Shown: positions 8,554-16,454 of the stretch, one piece after another | Layout of the letters: each line of letters opens with the position of its first letter | Position numbering within the stretch: position 1 is the stretch's first letter | DNA from: Novosphingobium sp. EMRT-2 | Lineage (GTDB): Bacteria; Pseudomonadota; Alphaproteobacteria; Sphingomonadales; Sphingomonadaceae | Length of the DNA stretch: 64,000 nucleotides | Assembly (NCBI RefSeq): GCF_005145025.1 | Contig: NZ_CP039696.1 | Span: 1-64,000 of the forward strand | Direction of reading: 5' to 3' | Made by a program: the position numbers and the translations under genes | The notes under the pieces: model-generated | The model's database searches: none | The model's input: only the letters and a program-made list of their open reading frames with translations | Told to the model about the DNA's origin: nothing

Positions 8554-9246
8554 ATGCAGACGCTCGATACGATAAACTGGGTCGGCGACGGTGACGACAC
8601 CGACTTCTTTGTCGCGATCGAGCGCACCTTCGATCTTCGCCTTCGCTCGAACCTGCCGTGGACGACGTTCGGCGAGGTGCGTGACCATGTCGTCGCGCAT
8701 GTTGCGGCTCATGGCGGCGGCGGTACGACATGCGCCACGCAGATGACATTCTATAGACTTCGGCGCGCGCTCCGGCTTGGCCGGCACGTCGGGCCGGACG
8801 CGCCTTTGGCACCACTGGTCGGTGAGAACCTGCGTCTTGCGTTCAGCGAACTGGAAGCTGATACCGACCTGAAGATGCCCGCGACACGATCCGGATGGTT
8901 CGGGATTACCGGGGGTCTCTGCTTCGCCATCGCGGTCGCTATCCTTGTCTTCACGACGCTGGCGCCGCCCCTTCGCATTTTCGGCGCTGGAGCGAGCGCC
9001 TATGCGGGGCTGTGGTTGCGGTATATCGATCGCCGACGATTGCCTCGCGGATGCGAAACCATCGGCGATCTGGCCCGCCTGGTCACGGACCAGAACCGTG
9101 GCAGGCTGGCACGTGACGGCGCTCGCCTTACCGCTCCCGAGATATGGCGGATCATCCAGCAACTGGCGGCCGAGGAGAGCGGCATCGACTCGGATTTGAT
9201 CGGGCCGGAGACGACCTTTTTCCGTAAAACGGCGCAAGCCGCCTGA
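8554..9246 (+). CDS. Cargo protein of unknown function with a membrane hairpin
   Basis: 230 residues, ATG 8554 preceded by GGAGGATCC. Residues 13-50 (DTDFFVAIERTFDLRLR, TTFGEVRDHV) resemble an acyl-carrier-like four-helix pattern but lack an evident Ser attachment site. Residues about 115-155 form one or two hydrophobic segments (GLCFAIAVAILVFTTLAPPL). A second D-D-L-x-x-E-T-T-F-F pattern near the end (IDSDLIGPETTFF) echoes the first, suggesting an internal duplication around the membrane part. No family recognised. It is divergent from the resolvase gene inside the transposon. Confidence 0.6.
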   Translation: MQTLDTINWVGDGDDTDFFVAIERTFDLRLRSNLPWTTFGEVRDHVVAHVAAHGGGGTTCATQMTFYRLRRALRLGRHVGPDAPLAPLVGENLRLAFSELEADTDLKMPATRSGWFGITGGLCFAIAVAILVFTTLAPPLRIFGAGASAYAGLWLRYIDRRRLPRGCETIGDLARLVTDQNRGRLARDGARLTAPEIWRIIQQLAAEESGIDSDLIGPETTFFRKTAQAA

Positions 9247-9352
9247 CCCAGACTTGACCTTCGTTTTCGGCAGCAACCCCCATTAGCGGACATTGGGTCC
9301 GTTGCGTGGTAACTCGCGTGCAGGATCGAGGCAGAAGCATCGAGGACACGCC

Positions 9353-9928
9353 ATGATGGATCAAGCGCCTGAGGTGCCCATGACGCAGGAACAGGTTATT
9401 GAGCAGCGCCTCGTGAAGTGTGGACTGAAGGCCGGGGGCATCTCGGTCAAGTACGAGGAAGACCTTCAGAGCATAGAAGTGATCATCGGACCTGCGGCAA
9501 GGGCCAATCAGGGCCACTTCGAATGTATCAAAGATGCGGCCGCGCATGAGATCGTGACGTTTGAGGACGGCGCGATGTATAAAGCCTACAACGATTACAC
9601 TTCAGAAGCGGCTCGGCCGCAGATGCTTGAGAGCCTGACAGCTACGCTGCGAGAGCGTAAGTTGCTTCAAGGATTTCCTGAACGTGGAAGCTTTCAGTCT
9701 TTGGGCGAGTTTGCGAGGGCACTGGAGAAGCATGCAGGCACAAAGCCGGGAGCAGCACTACGCGTTGACGGCGACGGCATCGTCTTTGATCCACCGCACG
9801 AGGCGAACTTGCCCGCCGACTTCGCAGCCAAGTATTCTGACCTGCTTAGCGTCGTGATGTTCGCTTCCGTACGTGATCATATCAGCTTTGGATTCATCGG
9901 GAATGAGGCCGTCTCGCCTGATCGGTAG
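9353..9928 (+). CDS. Cargo protein of unknown function (191 aa)
   Basis: Start chosen at ATG 9353 (MMDQAPEVPMTQEQVIEQRL); an upstream extension in frame is possible but less likely. Soluble, mixed alpha/beta composition (GISVKYEEDLQSIEVIIGPA) with a central FERGxFQS-like turn (FPERGSFQSLGEF). No recognised domain, no signal peptide, no membrane segment. About 106 bases after the preceding cargo gene, same strand, so possibly cotranscribed. Confidence 0.55.
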   Translation: MMDQAPEVPMTQEQVIEQRLVKCGLKAGGISVKYEEDLQSIEVIIGPAARANQGHFECIKDAAAHEIVTFEDGAMYKAYNDYTSEAARPQMLESLTATLRERKLLQGFPERGSFQSLGEFARALEKHAGTKPGAALRVDGDGIVFDPPHEANLPADFAAKYSDLLSVVMFASVRDHISFGFIGNEAVSPDR

Positions 9929-10054
9929 GTGCGTTCACCATCAGACCGCCGTTGGCAGAAAGCGTGAGCACGCCATCTCTGTTTGCGAGCAGGCGCAAAT
10001 GATTGTGAGCACGTTGTCAATTAGCGTGAGCAACGCGGCTTGTCCGTTGTCAGG

Positions 10055-10116
10055 TAATCTGAGCAACAATCTGCTCTGTTTGCGAGCAGAGGCCGCTACG
10101 TTTGCAAGCGCCTACA
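10055..10116. repeat. Right terminal inverted repeat of the transposon
   Basis: Mirror of 4998-5059. Followed directly by the second copy of the target CGTAGC at 10117-10122. Confidence 0.9.
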
Positions 10117-10122
10117 CGTAGC

Positions 10123-10543
10123 TGGGTGCCTTGTCGGTATTGAGTTTGGCCGGCTTTTCCCAGTCCTTCAGGCCACGAAGAGCTTTGCCCAGAAAGCGCT
10201 TCGCCGCTTTGGCGCTGCGTGTCGATGACAGATAGAAATCAATCGTGTCGCCCCGTTTGTCGACCGCCCGGTACAGGTAGGTCCATTTGCCCCGCACCTT
10301 TACGTAGGTCTCATCCAGACGCCAGCTCGGATCAAAGCCGCGCCGCCAGAACCAGCGGAGACGCTTCTCCATCTCCGGCGCGTAGCGCTGCACCCAGCGA
10401 TAGATCGTCGTATGATCGACATCGATCCCACGCTCGGACAGCATTTCCTCGAGATCACGGTAGCTGATGCCGTATCGACAATACCAGCGCACCGCCCATA
10501 GGATGACCTCGCCGGTAAAATGCCGTCCTTTGAAATCGTTCAT
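10123..10543 (-). pseudogene. IS6-family transposase, N-terminal fragment
   Basis: From ATG 10543 (MNDFKGRHFTGEVILWAVRW) through the first catalytic Asp region (WRLDETYVKVRGKWTYLYRA) to NTDKAPS, where the transposon interrupts it. The sequence matches the first half of copy B. With 4655-4997 it makes one disrupted transposase gene. Confidence 0.9.
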
Positions 10544-10608
10544 CGCAACTGACCTTGACAGTACATGAGCCCAATCTTGGAAACCGTGTCAGAGTTTGCA
10601 ACAGAGCC

Positions 10609-10931
10609 GGATCGCGGGTGATCGCGCCGTCGAGCAGGGCGCGCAATGTTTCCGTCTCCTCATGCCGGCTGAGGCCGGCGGGGAGGTGCGGGGTGAGGAT
10701 GGTGACGCCGGAACAGTCGCAGACATGGGTGTCCAACGTCGCACTTGGCGCATCGTGGATCGGCTCTTCCCAAACGATGACCTTCCGGTCCCGGGCGAAG
10801 CGGCTCATCAGATGTTGCGGCCGCTGATAGACGAAGTTCCAGCGCAGGTGACTGAAGCAGATGAGCGTGCCGCCGCCCTCCGTCGGGCTGTCGGGGTTGA
10901 TGGCGTCGACGTCGCTTGGAATGCCGCTCAT
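10609..10931 (-). pseudogene. Glycosyltransferase-like protein, N-terminal fragment
   Basis: ATG 10931 starts MSGIPSDVDAINPDSP, then LICFSHLRWNFVYQRPQHLM, the characteristic N terminus of a group of bacterial glycosyltransferases often found near UDP-galactopyranose mutase genes. The gene is cut after about 107 codons by the IS end at 10608. It is divergent from the GH1-RmlD gene, so both probably belonged to one sugar-processing locus before the IS arrived. Confidence 0.75.
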
Positions 10932-11094
10932 GTCTGGAACCTTGCTGAATGATGAACATCGGCAACACGCCGTTCATCGCTCCGGTTCCTGTACAAACCG
11001 GCCCAAGTTCAAAGAGATAACACAAGATATCAAGTCGAGAGCGGAAACCTGATCCATGTCAGTCGTTCTGGCGAAGGTCTGGGAGATATGTACG

Positions 11095-13296
11095 ATGAAG
11101 AGGCATCTGGAATTATGGGGTGGGCCGGAGTGCACCATCAACAGGGTTCGGGATACATATCAGGATCAGTTCGAGCGATGCGGCCACTATGATCGGATCG
11201 ACGATCTGAATCTATTTGCCGACATCGGCATAACGACGATCCGTTATCCTATATTATGGGAATGCATTGCGCCTGATCGGCCCGGACAGCATCTCTGGCA
11301 GGGCGTGGATGCGCGGATCGACCGGCTGCGCGCACATGGCATCGACGTCATTGCCGGGCTTGTCCATCACGGCAGCGGTCCCTCCTACACGCATCTCCTC
11401 GACGATGACGGTTTCGCGCGGGGTCTCGCTGATTTCGCGGCCCGCGTTGCGGAGCGCTATTCCTGGATCAACCAGTGGACGCCGGTCAATGAGCCGCTCA
11501 CCACGGCGCGCTTTTCGGCGCTTTATGGCCATTGGTATCCGCATGTCCGCGACGAGGGCGCGTTCTGGCGCGCGCTCCTCAACCAGATCGACGGAACCCG
11601 GCTCGCGATGCAGGCCATTCGCAGGGTCAATCCCGCCGCGCGGCTCGTTCAGACGGAGGATCTCGGCCGCACCTTCGCCACTGCCGAGTTGCGCGAGCAG
11701 GCTGCGTTCGAGAATATCCGGCGCTGGGCGACATGGGACCTGCTGTTCGGGCGCGTACGGCGCGGTCATCCGCTGTGGCGGCGCATGGCCGCGCACGGGC
11801 TGGAGCACAGGCTGGAGGCCATTGCGGCCGATCCCTGTCCGCCAGACATCATCGGCATCAACCATTATCTGACCAGCGAGCGGTTCCTCGACCATCGCAT
11901 GCAGCGCTATCCCGCCCATGCGCATGGCGGCAATGACGGGCAGCGCTATGCCGATGTCGAGGCGATCCGGGTGCTGGAGCCGCCCCCGCCCGGTCTGAGG
12001 GGCGTGATAGAGGAGGCGTGGGACCGCTATGCGACCCCGATCGCGGTCACCGAAGTCCATAATGGCTGCACGCGCGAGGAGCAGCTGCGCTGGCTGGCGG
12101 AGGCGTGGGATTGCGCCGAGGATCTGCGCAATGAGGGCGTGGACGTGCGAGCGATCACGCTCTGGTCGCTGCTCGGCAGTAGCGGATGGAACACGCTGCT
12201 GACCGCCCCCGGCATCTATGAGCCGGGCATATTCGACGTCAGTAGCGGAACGCCGCGCGCGACCGCTCTCGCAGCGCTCGGCACGGCTCTGGCCACTGGC
12301 GCTGCACGGCATCCGCTTGCAGCGCAGCCGGGCTGGTGGCGTCGGCCGATCCGGCTTGAATATCCCGCCGTCCGCCGTCCTGCCCCGGCCGTGCAGCACC
12401 GGGCGGACAGTTGCAGGGAGCGTGCGCCCATGGGTCGGCCCCTCCTGATCATGGGCGCGACAGGAACCCTGGGGCAAGCGTTCGCGCGGGCCTGTACGCT
12501 CCGCAACATACCGCATGTGCTGACGGCGCGGCACGCGCTCGACATCACCAGCGAGGCCAGCATCGGGGCTGCGCTGGACCGGCACGATCCCTGGGCAGTG
12601 GTGAACGCCGCCGGCTGGGTACGGGTCGACGAGGCGGAAAGCCATGCCGCCCGTTGTTTTGCGGCGAACAGCGACGGCCCGGTCCGCCTTGCGCGGATGG
12701 CGGAGGAGCGGGGGCTTGCCACCCTCAATGTCTCAAGCGACCTCGTCTTCGGGGGCAAGGCGGAAGGGGCCTATGTCGAAACCGACGCGCCCGACCCGCG
12801 CAACGTCTATGGCGAGAGCAAGGCGCGCATGGAGGAGGGACTTCTCGCCCTGGCGGGGACGCATCTCATCGTTCGCACCGCAGCCTTCTTCTCTCCCCAT
12901 GACGAGTTCAACTTTGCCGTCGCGGTCGCTCGCGCCCTGACGGCGGGGCAGCCGTTCGAGGCCGCGGCGGACCAGCGGATCACGCCGACCTATGTGCCGC
13001 ATCTCGTCAGGGTCGCGCTCGACCTCCTGATCGACGGTGAGCAGGGCCTCTGGCACCTCACCAATGAGACGGAGCTATCATGGGCAGAGTTCGCGGAAGC
13101 CGTCGCGGACAGCCTGAACCTGCCCCGGCATCTGATCCGCGCCGTGCCGGGCGCCCGCCTGAACCAAATGGCGCCACGCCCCTCCCGCGTACCGCTCGCG
13201 ACGGGGCGCGGGGCGCACCTGCCGTCTCTTGCGGATGCCCTCGGCGAGTTTGCGCGGCATGAGAAGAGGCAGCAAGCGGTGCGCGAGCTTGCATGA
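11095..13296 (+). CDS. Glycoside hydrolase family 1-like / RmlD-like reductase fusion protein
   Basis: 733 residues. The first about 400 (MKRHLELWGGPECTINRVRD, WTPVNEPLTTARFSALYGHW, IAVTEVHNGC, ITLWSLLGSSGW) form a GH1-like barrel, with NEP and TEVH as the acid/base and nucleophile-like motifs. From about 450 a second domain begins MGRPLLIMGATGTLGQAFAR (Rossmann GxxGxxG), with NVSSDLVF and Y-x3-K (VYGESKARM), as in dTDP-4-dehydrorhamnose reductases. The start at 11095 has GGGAG at 11081; an earlier in-frame ATG at 11056 is possible. Likely acts on nucleotide sugars or exopolysaccharide; substrate unknown. A hairpin follows the stop. Confidence 0.8.
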   Translation: MKRHLELWGGPECTINRVRDTYQDQFERCGHYDRIDDLNLFADIGITTIRYPILWECIAPDRPGQHLWQGVDARIDRLRAHGIDVIAGLVHHGSGPSYTHLLDDDGFARGLADFAARVAERYSWINQWTPVNEPLTTARFSALYGHWYPHVRDEGAFWRALLNQIDGTRLAMQAIRRVNPAARLVQTEDLGRTFATAELREQAAFENIRRWATWDLLFGRVRRGHPLWRRMAAHGLEHRLEAIAADPCPPDIIGINHYLTSERFLDHRMQRYPAHAHGGNDGQRYADVEAIRVLEPPPPGLRGVIEEAWDRYATPIAVTEVHNGCTREEQLRWLAEAWDCAEDLRNEGVDVRAITLWSLLGSSGWNTLLTAPGIYEPGIFDVSSGTPRATALAALGTALATGAARHPLAAQPGWWRRPIRLEYPAVRRPAPAVQHRADSCRERAPMGRPLLIMGATGTLGQAFARACTLRNIPHVLTARHALDITSEASIGAALDRHDPWAVVNAAGWVRVDEAESHAARCFAANSDGPVRLARMAEERGLATLNVSSDLVFGGKAEGAYVETDAPDPRNVYGESKARMEEGLLALAGTHLIVRTAAFFSPHDEFNFAVAVARALTAGQPFEAAADQRITPTYVPHLVRVALDLLIDGEQGLWHLTNETELSWAEFAEAVADSLNLPRHLIRAVPGARLNQMAPRPSRVPLATGRGAHLPSLADALGEFARHEKRQQAVRELA

Positions 13297-13303
13297 CATG
13301 CAA

Positions 13304-13332
13304 ACGGCCATGGATCCGAAGACCCATGGCCG
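13304..13332 (+). terminator. Hairpin after the GH1-RmlD gene
   Basis: CGGCCATGG and CCATGGCCG form a 9-bp perfect stem around a 10-base loop directly after the stop, between two convergent genes. It lacks a long T tract, so it could be a weak bidirectional terminator. Confidence 0.5.
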
Positions 13333-13349
13333 CCGAACATTCAGCCGTC

Positions 13350-14675
13350 TTACATCCAGCCGTCGAGATCGTCGGGGATGTTGCTCAGCGTACCCTTGCC
13401 GGTGATGGCGTTCAGATCGAACGGCTGCGCCTCCAGGAAAAATTCCAGCTGGTCACGCGATGTCACAAGCGAATTGATCACGCGGACTTTCAGGCCTTTG
13501 AAGTTCGGGCCGTCGATGCGCAGCGCCTTCAGCGTGACTTTCGATCCATGCGGTATCTTCACGAAGCGCGGATAGTTCAGCAGGCGAAAGTCCGGCTGAA
13601 CGATCTCAAGCTCGACGTCGATCGGGCCAGCATTCGCGATCTCCATCTCGCCTGAGTTTCCGATCAGAAACTCTGACGGCGAATATTTGGTGAACGACAT
13701 CTTCAGGACCGCGTTCATCACCGTTTGAACATTCTCGCGCGTGCCGAAGAAAGTGTCGCGGAAGAGGCCGACCGTACGACGCTTTTCCAGCGCATCCTTG
13801 AAGGCCGCTTCATCCTCTCCCTGCGTCAGGAACAGGGTGGCGACGCGGTGATCCATCCCCGCCGCCTCCTGCTCCAACGCGGTCCCGAGATGAGCGTCCG
13901 TAGTCGCCGCGATATAGAGGTTATATTTCAGGGCCACGTCCATCGCGCTGGGGTGGATGAAATCGCTTTGCGCAACCTCAATCCCCGACAGCAGACCCTC
14001 TGAAAACATCCGTTCGAGGAACGGCGTCACCACTGCCTCACCAGGGGAGGAGGAGGGGATGGTCGGATGATTCCACTGGCAGATGGCGCCCTGCCGCTTC
14101 GCTTCGCGGAACCGTGCTTCCAGATCTTTCTCGTCCGCGCTGGTCCGGTTCCAGTCGACCCGGTCCAGCGCGACCGTCTGCTTGAAGGTGCTGTAATGGA
14201 CTTTCCCCGGGTTCAGCGCATTTGCATCCTTGAGGAAGTGACAATTGAAATGCCCGATCGCGCGCGTGATCTCCGACCCGAGCGAGAGTTTCATGCCGCC
14301 GAGGCCAAGCATGCCCGAAGAGATGAACGCGCGGCCGATTTCATAGCTGCGGTTCTTGTTGGTGCCGGTGTCGCGGATCTTTGGCGTGATGATGTCATGT
14401 TCCGTGAAGGACACGAACTTAAGCCCGTCATGCGCCGCTTCTGCGAGGCGAAGCGTCGGCCAGGCCGAGCCGTCCGAGAATACGGTGTGCAGGTGCAGGT
14501 CGCCGGCGAAAATATGATGTCCGTCCTTCGTATCGGGGAAGATCAGACGCGCGGGCGACGGCGGCCGCTGATCGGATTGCGTCACGAACTCGGCGGAAGC
14601 TTCTCCGGCGGTGAACAGCCCTGCGAGCATAGCGAGAGCGGAAACCATTTCGCGGAAGTTTCTATGCTTAACCAT
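13350..14675 (-). CDS. Secreted PHP-domain (CehA/McbA-like) metallohydrolase 1
   Basis: 441 residues. Start ATG 14675 with AGGAG just upstream. Residues 1-28 (MVSALAMLAGLFTAGEASAE) look like a signal peptide. PHP metal-site motifs are present: GDLHLHTVFSDG (HxHxxxSDG), SFTEHD, GSEIT, WNHP and TTDAHLG. The C terminus is a beta-rich domain. The CehA/McbA group contains hydrolases for carbamates and related esters, but PHP enzymes also include phosphoesterases, so the substrate is open. It shares a transcription direction with a second PHP protein and a TonB receptor. Confidence 0.8.
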   Translation of the reverse strand: MVKHRNFREMVSALAMLAGLFTAGEASAEFVTQSDQRPPSPARLIFPDTKDGHHIFAGDLHLHTVFSDGSAWPTLRLAEAAHDGLKFVSFTEHDIITPKIRDTGTNKNRSYEIGRAFISSGMLGLGGMKLSLGSEITRAIGHFNCHFLKDANALNPGKVHYSTFKQTVALDRVDWNRTSADEKDLEARFREAKRQGAICQWNHPTIPSSSPGEAVVTPFLERMFSEGLLSGIEVAQSDFIHPSAMDVALKYNLYIAATTDAHLGTALEQEAAGMDHRVATLFLTQGEDEAAFKDALEKRRTVGLFRDTFFGTRENVQTVMNAVLKMSFTKYSPSEFLIGNSGEMEIANAGPIDVELEIVQPDFRLLNYPRFVKIPHGSKVTLKALRIDGPNFKGLKVRVINSLVTSRDQLEFFLEAQPFDLNAITGKGTLSNIPDDLDGWM

Positions 14676-14762
14676 AAGATCTCCTGATGAAGGTGGTGTT
14701 TGATGAATGGGCTTTGATATCGGTCGTGAAATCAGATTCACCGCACCCACATTGCGCTGGGT

Positions 14763-14908
14763 TCAGAACTTGTATCCAAGCGTGATGCCATAGGTGCGCG
14801 GGGCCGCCGGGAGGTCGGTGCTGGTCGTGGCGGAGTTGAATCGGGAGAGCGGATAGTATGTGTCGGTCAGGTTGCGGACCCAGGCCGTGGCGGAGATATT
14901 GTTCCTAG
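14763..14908 (-). pseudogene. TonB-dependent receptor, last about 47 residues
   Basis: Encodes NNISATAWVRNLTDTYYPLS and ends PRTYGITLGYKF, a typical last strands plus terminal Phe of an outer-membrane receptor, similar to the end of the full receptor at 17503. It is joined at about 14905 to the 3' end of the second PHP gene with no IS at the junction, so an earlier deletion or recombination fused the two loci. Confidence 0.8.
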
Positions 14909-16428
14909 GGGTTGCGGCGCATCGACGAGCCAAGGAAAACCGGGTTGGAATAAAACCAGAGATCAGTCCATGCGTCTTCGCCCTCGGCATCGGGCGCCGG
15001 CTCGGCATCCTCAGTATTCGTCCCGCGCAGACGGAGATATTCATCGCCTGCGACCGGTTCGAGAGCCGTTTCGATCACGCGCCATTCGCCCTCTCGCTTC
15101 CATTCCGCCTCGGTAAAGCGCGCCACGACGCGCGTGCTCGGATTCCGATCAAGATTCGGATCGGCGGATTTCGTGCCCACCGATCCGCGGATCAGGTCAA
15201 TATGGTGAACGGCAGGATTGTCGCCATTGGCATTCAATCCGTCGGGATCCCGAAAGCGGATCGTAAGGTGAAGCGGCTCACCATTGCCTGCATTTATGGT
15301 GGAACCGAATTCGATCGGACGCGCATCGGCGCCTGTTCCCAACAGAATCTCAAGTTCCGACACGAGATCGCCTGTAGTCACGAAAATGCGTCCGGCGCGC
15401 ATGGCGGCGATGATCGATGCGGGGTTCTTTGGCGCGTGGACATAAGTCTTCGAATATTCGCCAGGCCAGAAGTCGAAACCGCCTTCGGTCCAGTTGATGT
15501 GTGAGTCTGAGTTGGCGGTAATCCACCAGCGTCGTCCTTCACCCAGCATGGAATCCCAGAAGCCGCCAAGCCGCGCGGTCATCTGGTCGAAACCACCCAT
15601 GGTCGGGAAATCGCCATAGGCCCCGCGCGGGATCGCATCGCCGAAATAGGCCGCATAGCGCGAAGGGCCGACACTTTCGCCGACCTGACCGGCGGCCTGA
15701 TGGCCCGGCGCACCTTCCATCCCGATGGCGACTTCCGGCGCGGTATCGTTCCAGCCACGCAATTCGGAAGGGGTGGTCAGGCCGTATTTGCCCATGCCGG
15801 TTGCGGACCTCGAGGGATGGTGTGCGAAAAGAACAGGCTTTGGCTGTTGTGCATCCATTGTCCGCAATGCGTCCAGCATTCGCCCTTCACTGTTGCGCGA
15901 CGGATCGCGGGGCCACGCCTCGCGGGCGCCGTAGCCCTTCTCCAGCTCGCGCAACCGGTCGGCCTCGTCGTCACCTGCCGGAACGATGATGCTGCTGTGA
16001 TCCGATCCGGGCGTATCGAATTCCATGCCGAAGAATTGCACCAATTCCGGCACCAGCTGTCGTGATCGCAGCAGTTCGGGATAGGCGTGGTCGTGGTTGA
16101 CCTTGCTATGATTGGGGCCGCCATGATCGGTCGCCACCATCCAGTCCAAACCGAATTTGCGCGCCATCAGGGCGTTCATGGGAATCGGGTATATCGCATC
16201 ACCGCCCACGGTCGGCGTCGGCGGGTCGGCCTTTTCGTCATAGCCGGTCGAAAAGCGACTGTGAGTGTGATGATCGCCCGCCAGCCAGCGCGCTTCTCCG
16301 GCATCGGCGCCCGGCTGCGGCGCCGGCACATCGATGCTGTGCATATGACGTTCGTGCGCGGTAACGGCAAATACCGGCAAGCAAACGAGGACCAGAGCGG
16401 CTGATGATCTCGTGGCGTTTCGAAGCAT
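14905..16428 (-). CDS. Secreted PHP-domain metallohydrolase 2
   Basis: 507 residues from ATG 16428, with AGGAA 8 bases upstream. Residues 1-24 are a signal peptide (SAALVLVCLPVFAVTA). PHP motifs: AGDHHTHSRFSTG, VATDHGG, FFGMEFDTPGSDHSS, FAHHPSR and ITANSDSH. Likely a periplasmic or exported phosphoesterase or carbamate/ester hydrolase. Its last codons (SMRRNP) lie at the fusion to the receptor remnant and may differ from the original C terminus. The IS6-family end lies only 27 bases upstream of the start, so its native promoter has been replaced. Confidence 0.8.
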   Translation of the reverse strand: MLRNATRSSAALVLVCLPVFAVTAHERHMHSIDVPAPQPGADAGEARWLAGDHHTHSRFSTGYDEKADPPTPTVGGDAIYPIPMNALMARKFGLDWMVATDHGGPNHSKVNHDHAYPELLRSRQLVPELVQFFGMEFDTPGSDHSSIIVPAGDDEADRLRELEKGYGAREAWPRDPSRNSEGRMLDALRTMDAQQPKPVLFAHHPSRSATGMGKYGLTTPSELRGWNDTAPEVAIGMEGAPGHQAAGQVGESVGPSRYAAYFGDAIPRGAYGDFPTMGGFDQMTARLGGFWDSMLGEGRRWWITANSDSHINWTEGGFDFWPGEYSKTYVHAPKNPASIIAAMRAGRIFVTTGDLVSELEILLGTGADARPIEFGSTINAGNGEPLHLTIRFRDPDGLNANGDNPAVHHIDLIRGSVGTKSADPNLDRNPSTRVVARFTEAEWKREGEWRVIETALEPVAGDEYLRLRGTNTEDAEPAPDAEGEDAWTDLWFYSNPVFLGSSMRRNP

Positions 16429-16454
16429 GTTTCTGTTCCTGGGATGAATTGATT

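Larger units (their letters stand above)
4998..10116. mobile_element. TniA/TniB/resolvase transposon (5,119 bp) inserted in an IS6-family element
   Basis: Begins TGTAGGCGC and ends GCGCCTACA, with 62 identical bases of terminal inverted repeat (4998-5059 and 10055-10116) and further imperfect repeats inward containing GCTCACGCTAA and TGACAA blocks, likely transposase-binding sites. Flanked by a 6-bp direct repeat CGTAGC. Genes on the left strand are a resolvase, a DDE transposase and an AAA ATPase, the Tn7/Tn5053/Tn552-like module; two unknown cargo genes lie on the other strand. Confidence 0.9.
4604..10608. mobile_element. IS6-family element, copy A, split by a transposon
   Basis: Ends carry GGCTCTGTTGCAAA and its complement, the same terminal bases as IS6100. 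The two parts (4604-4997 and 10123-10608) add up to 880 bp against 882 bp in intact copy B at 16455; the deficit is two single-base gaps, one in a G run at 4650 and one in a C run at 4750. It removed the 5' end of the GGDEF gene on one side and the 3' end of a glycosyltransferase gene on the other, without matching 8-bp flanks. Confidence 0.9.

Noticed and set aside
11254..12645. 463-residue antisense open frame opposite the GH1-RmlD gene
   Set aside because: Composition is that of a shadow frame in GC-rich DNA; the sense strand has full catalytic motifs.
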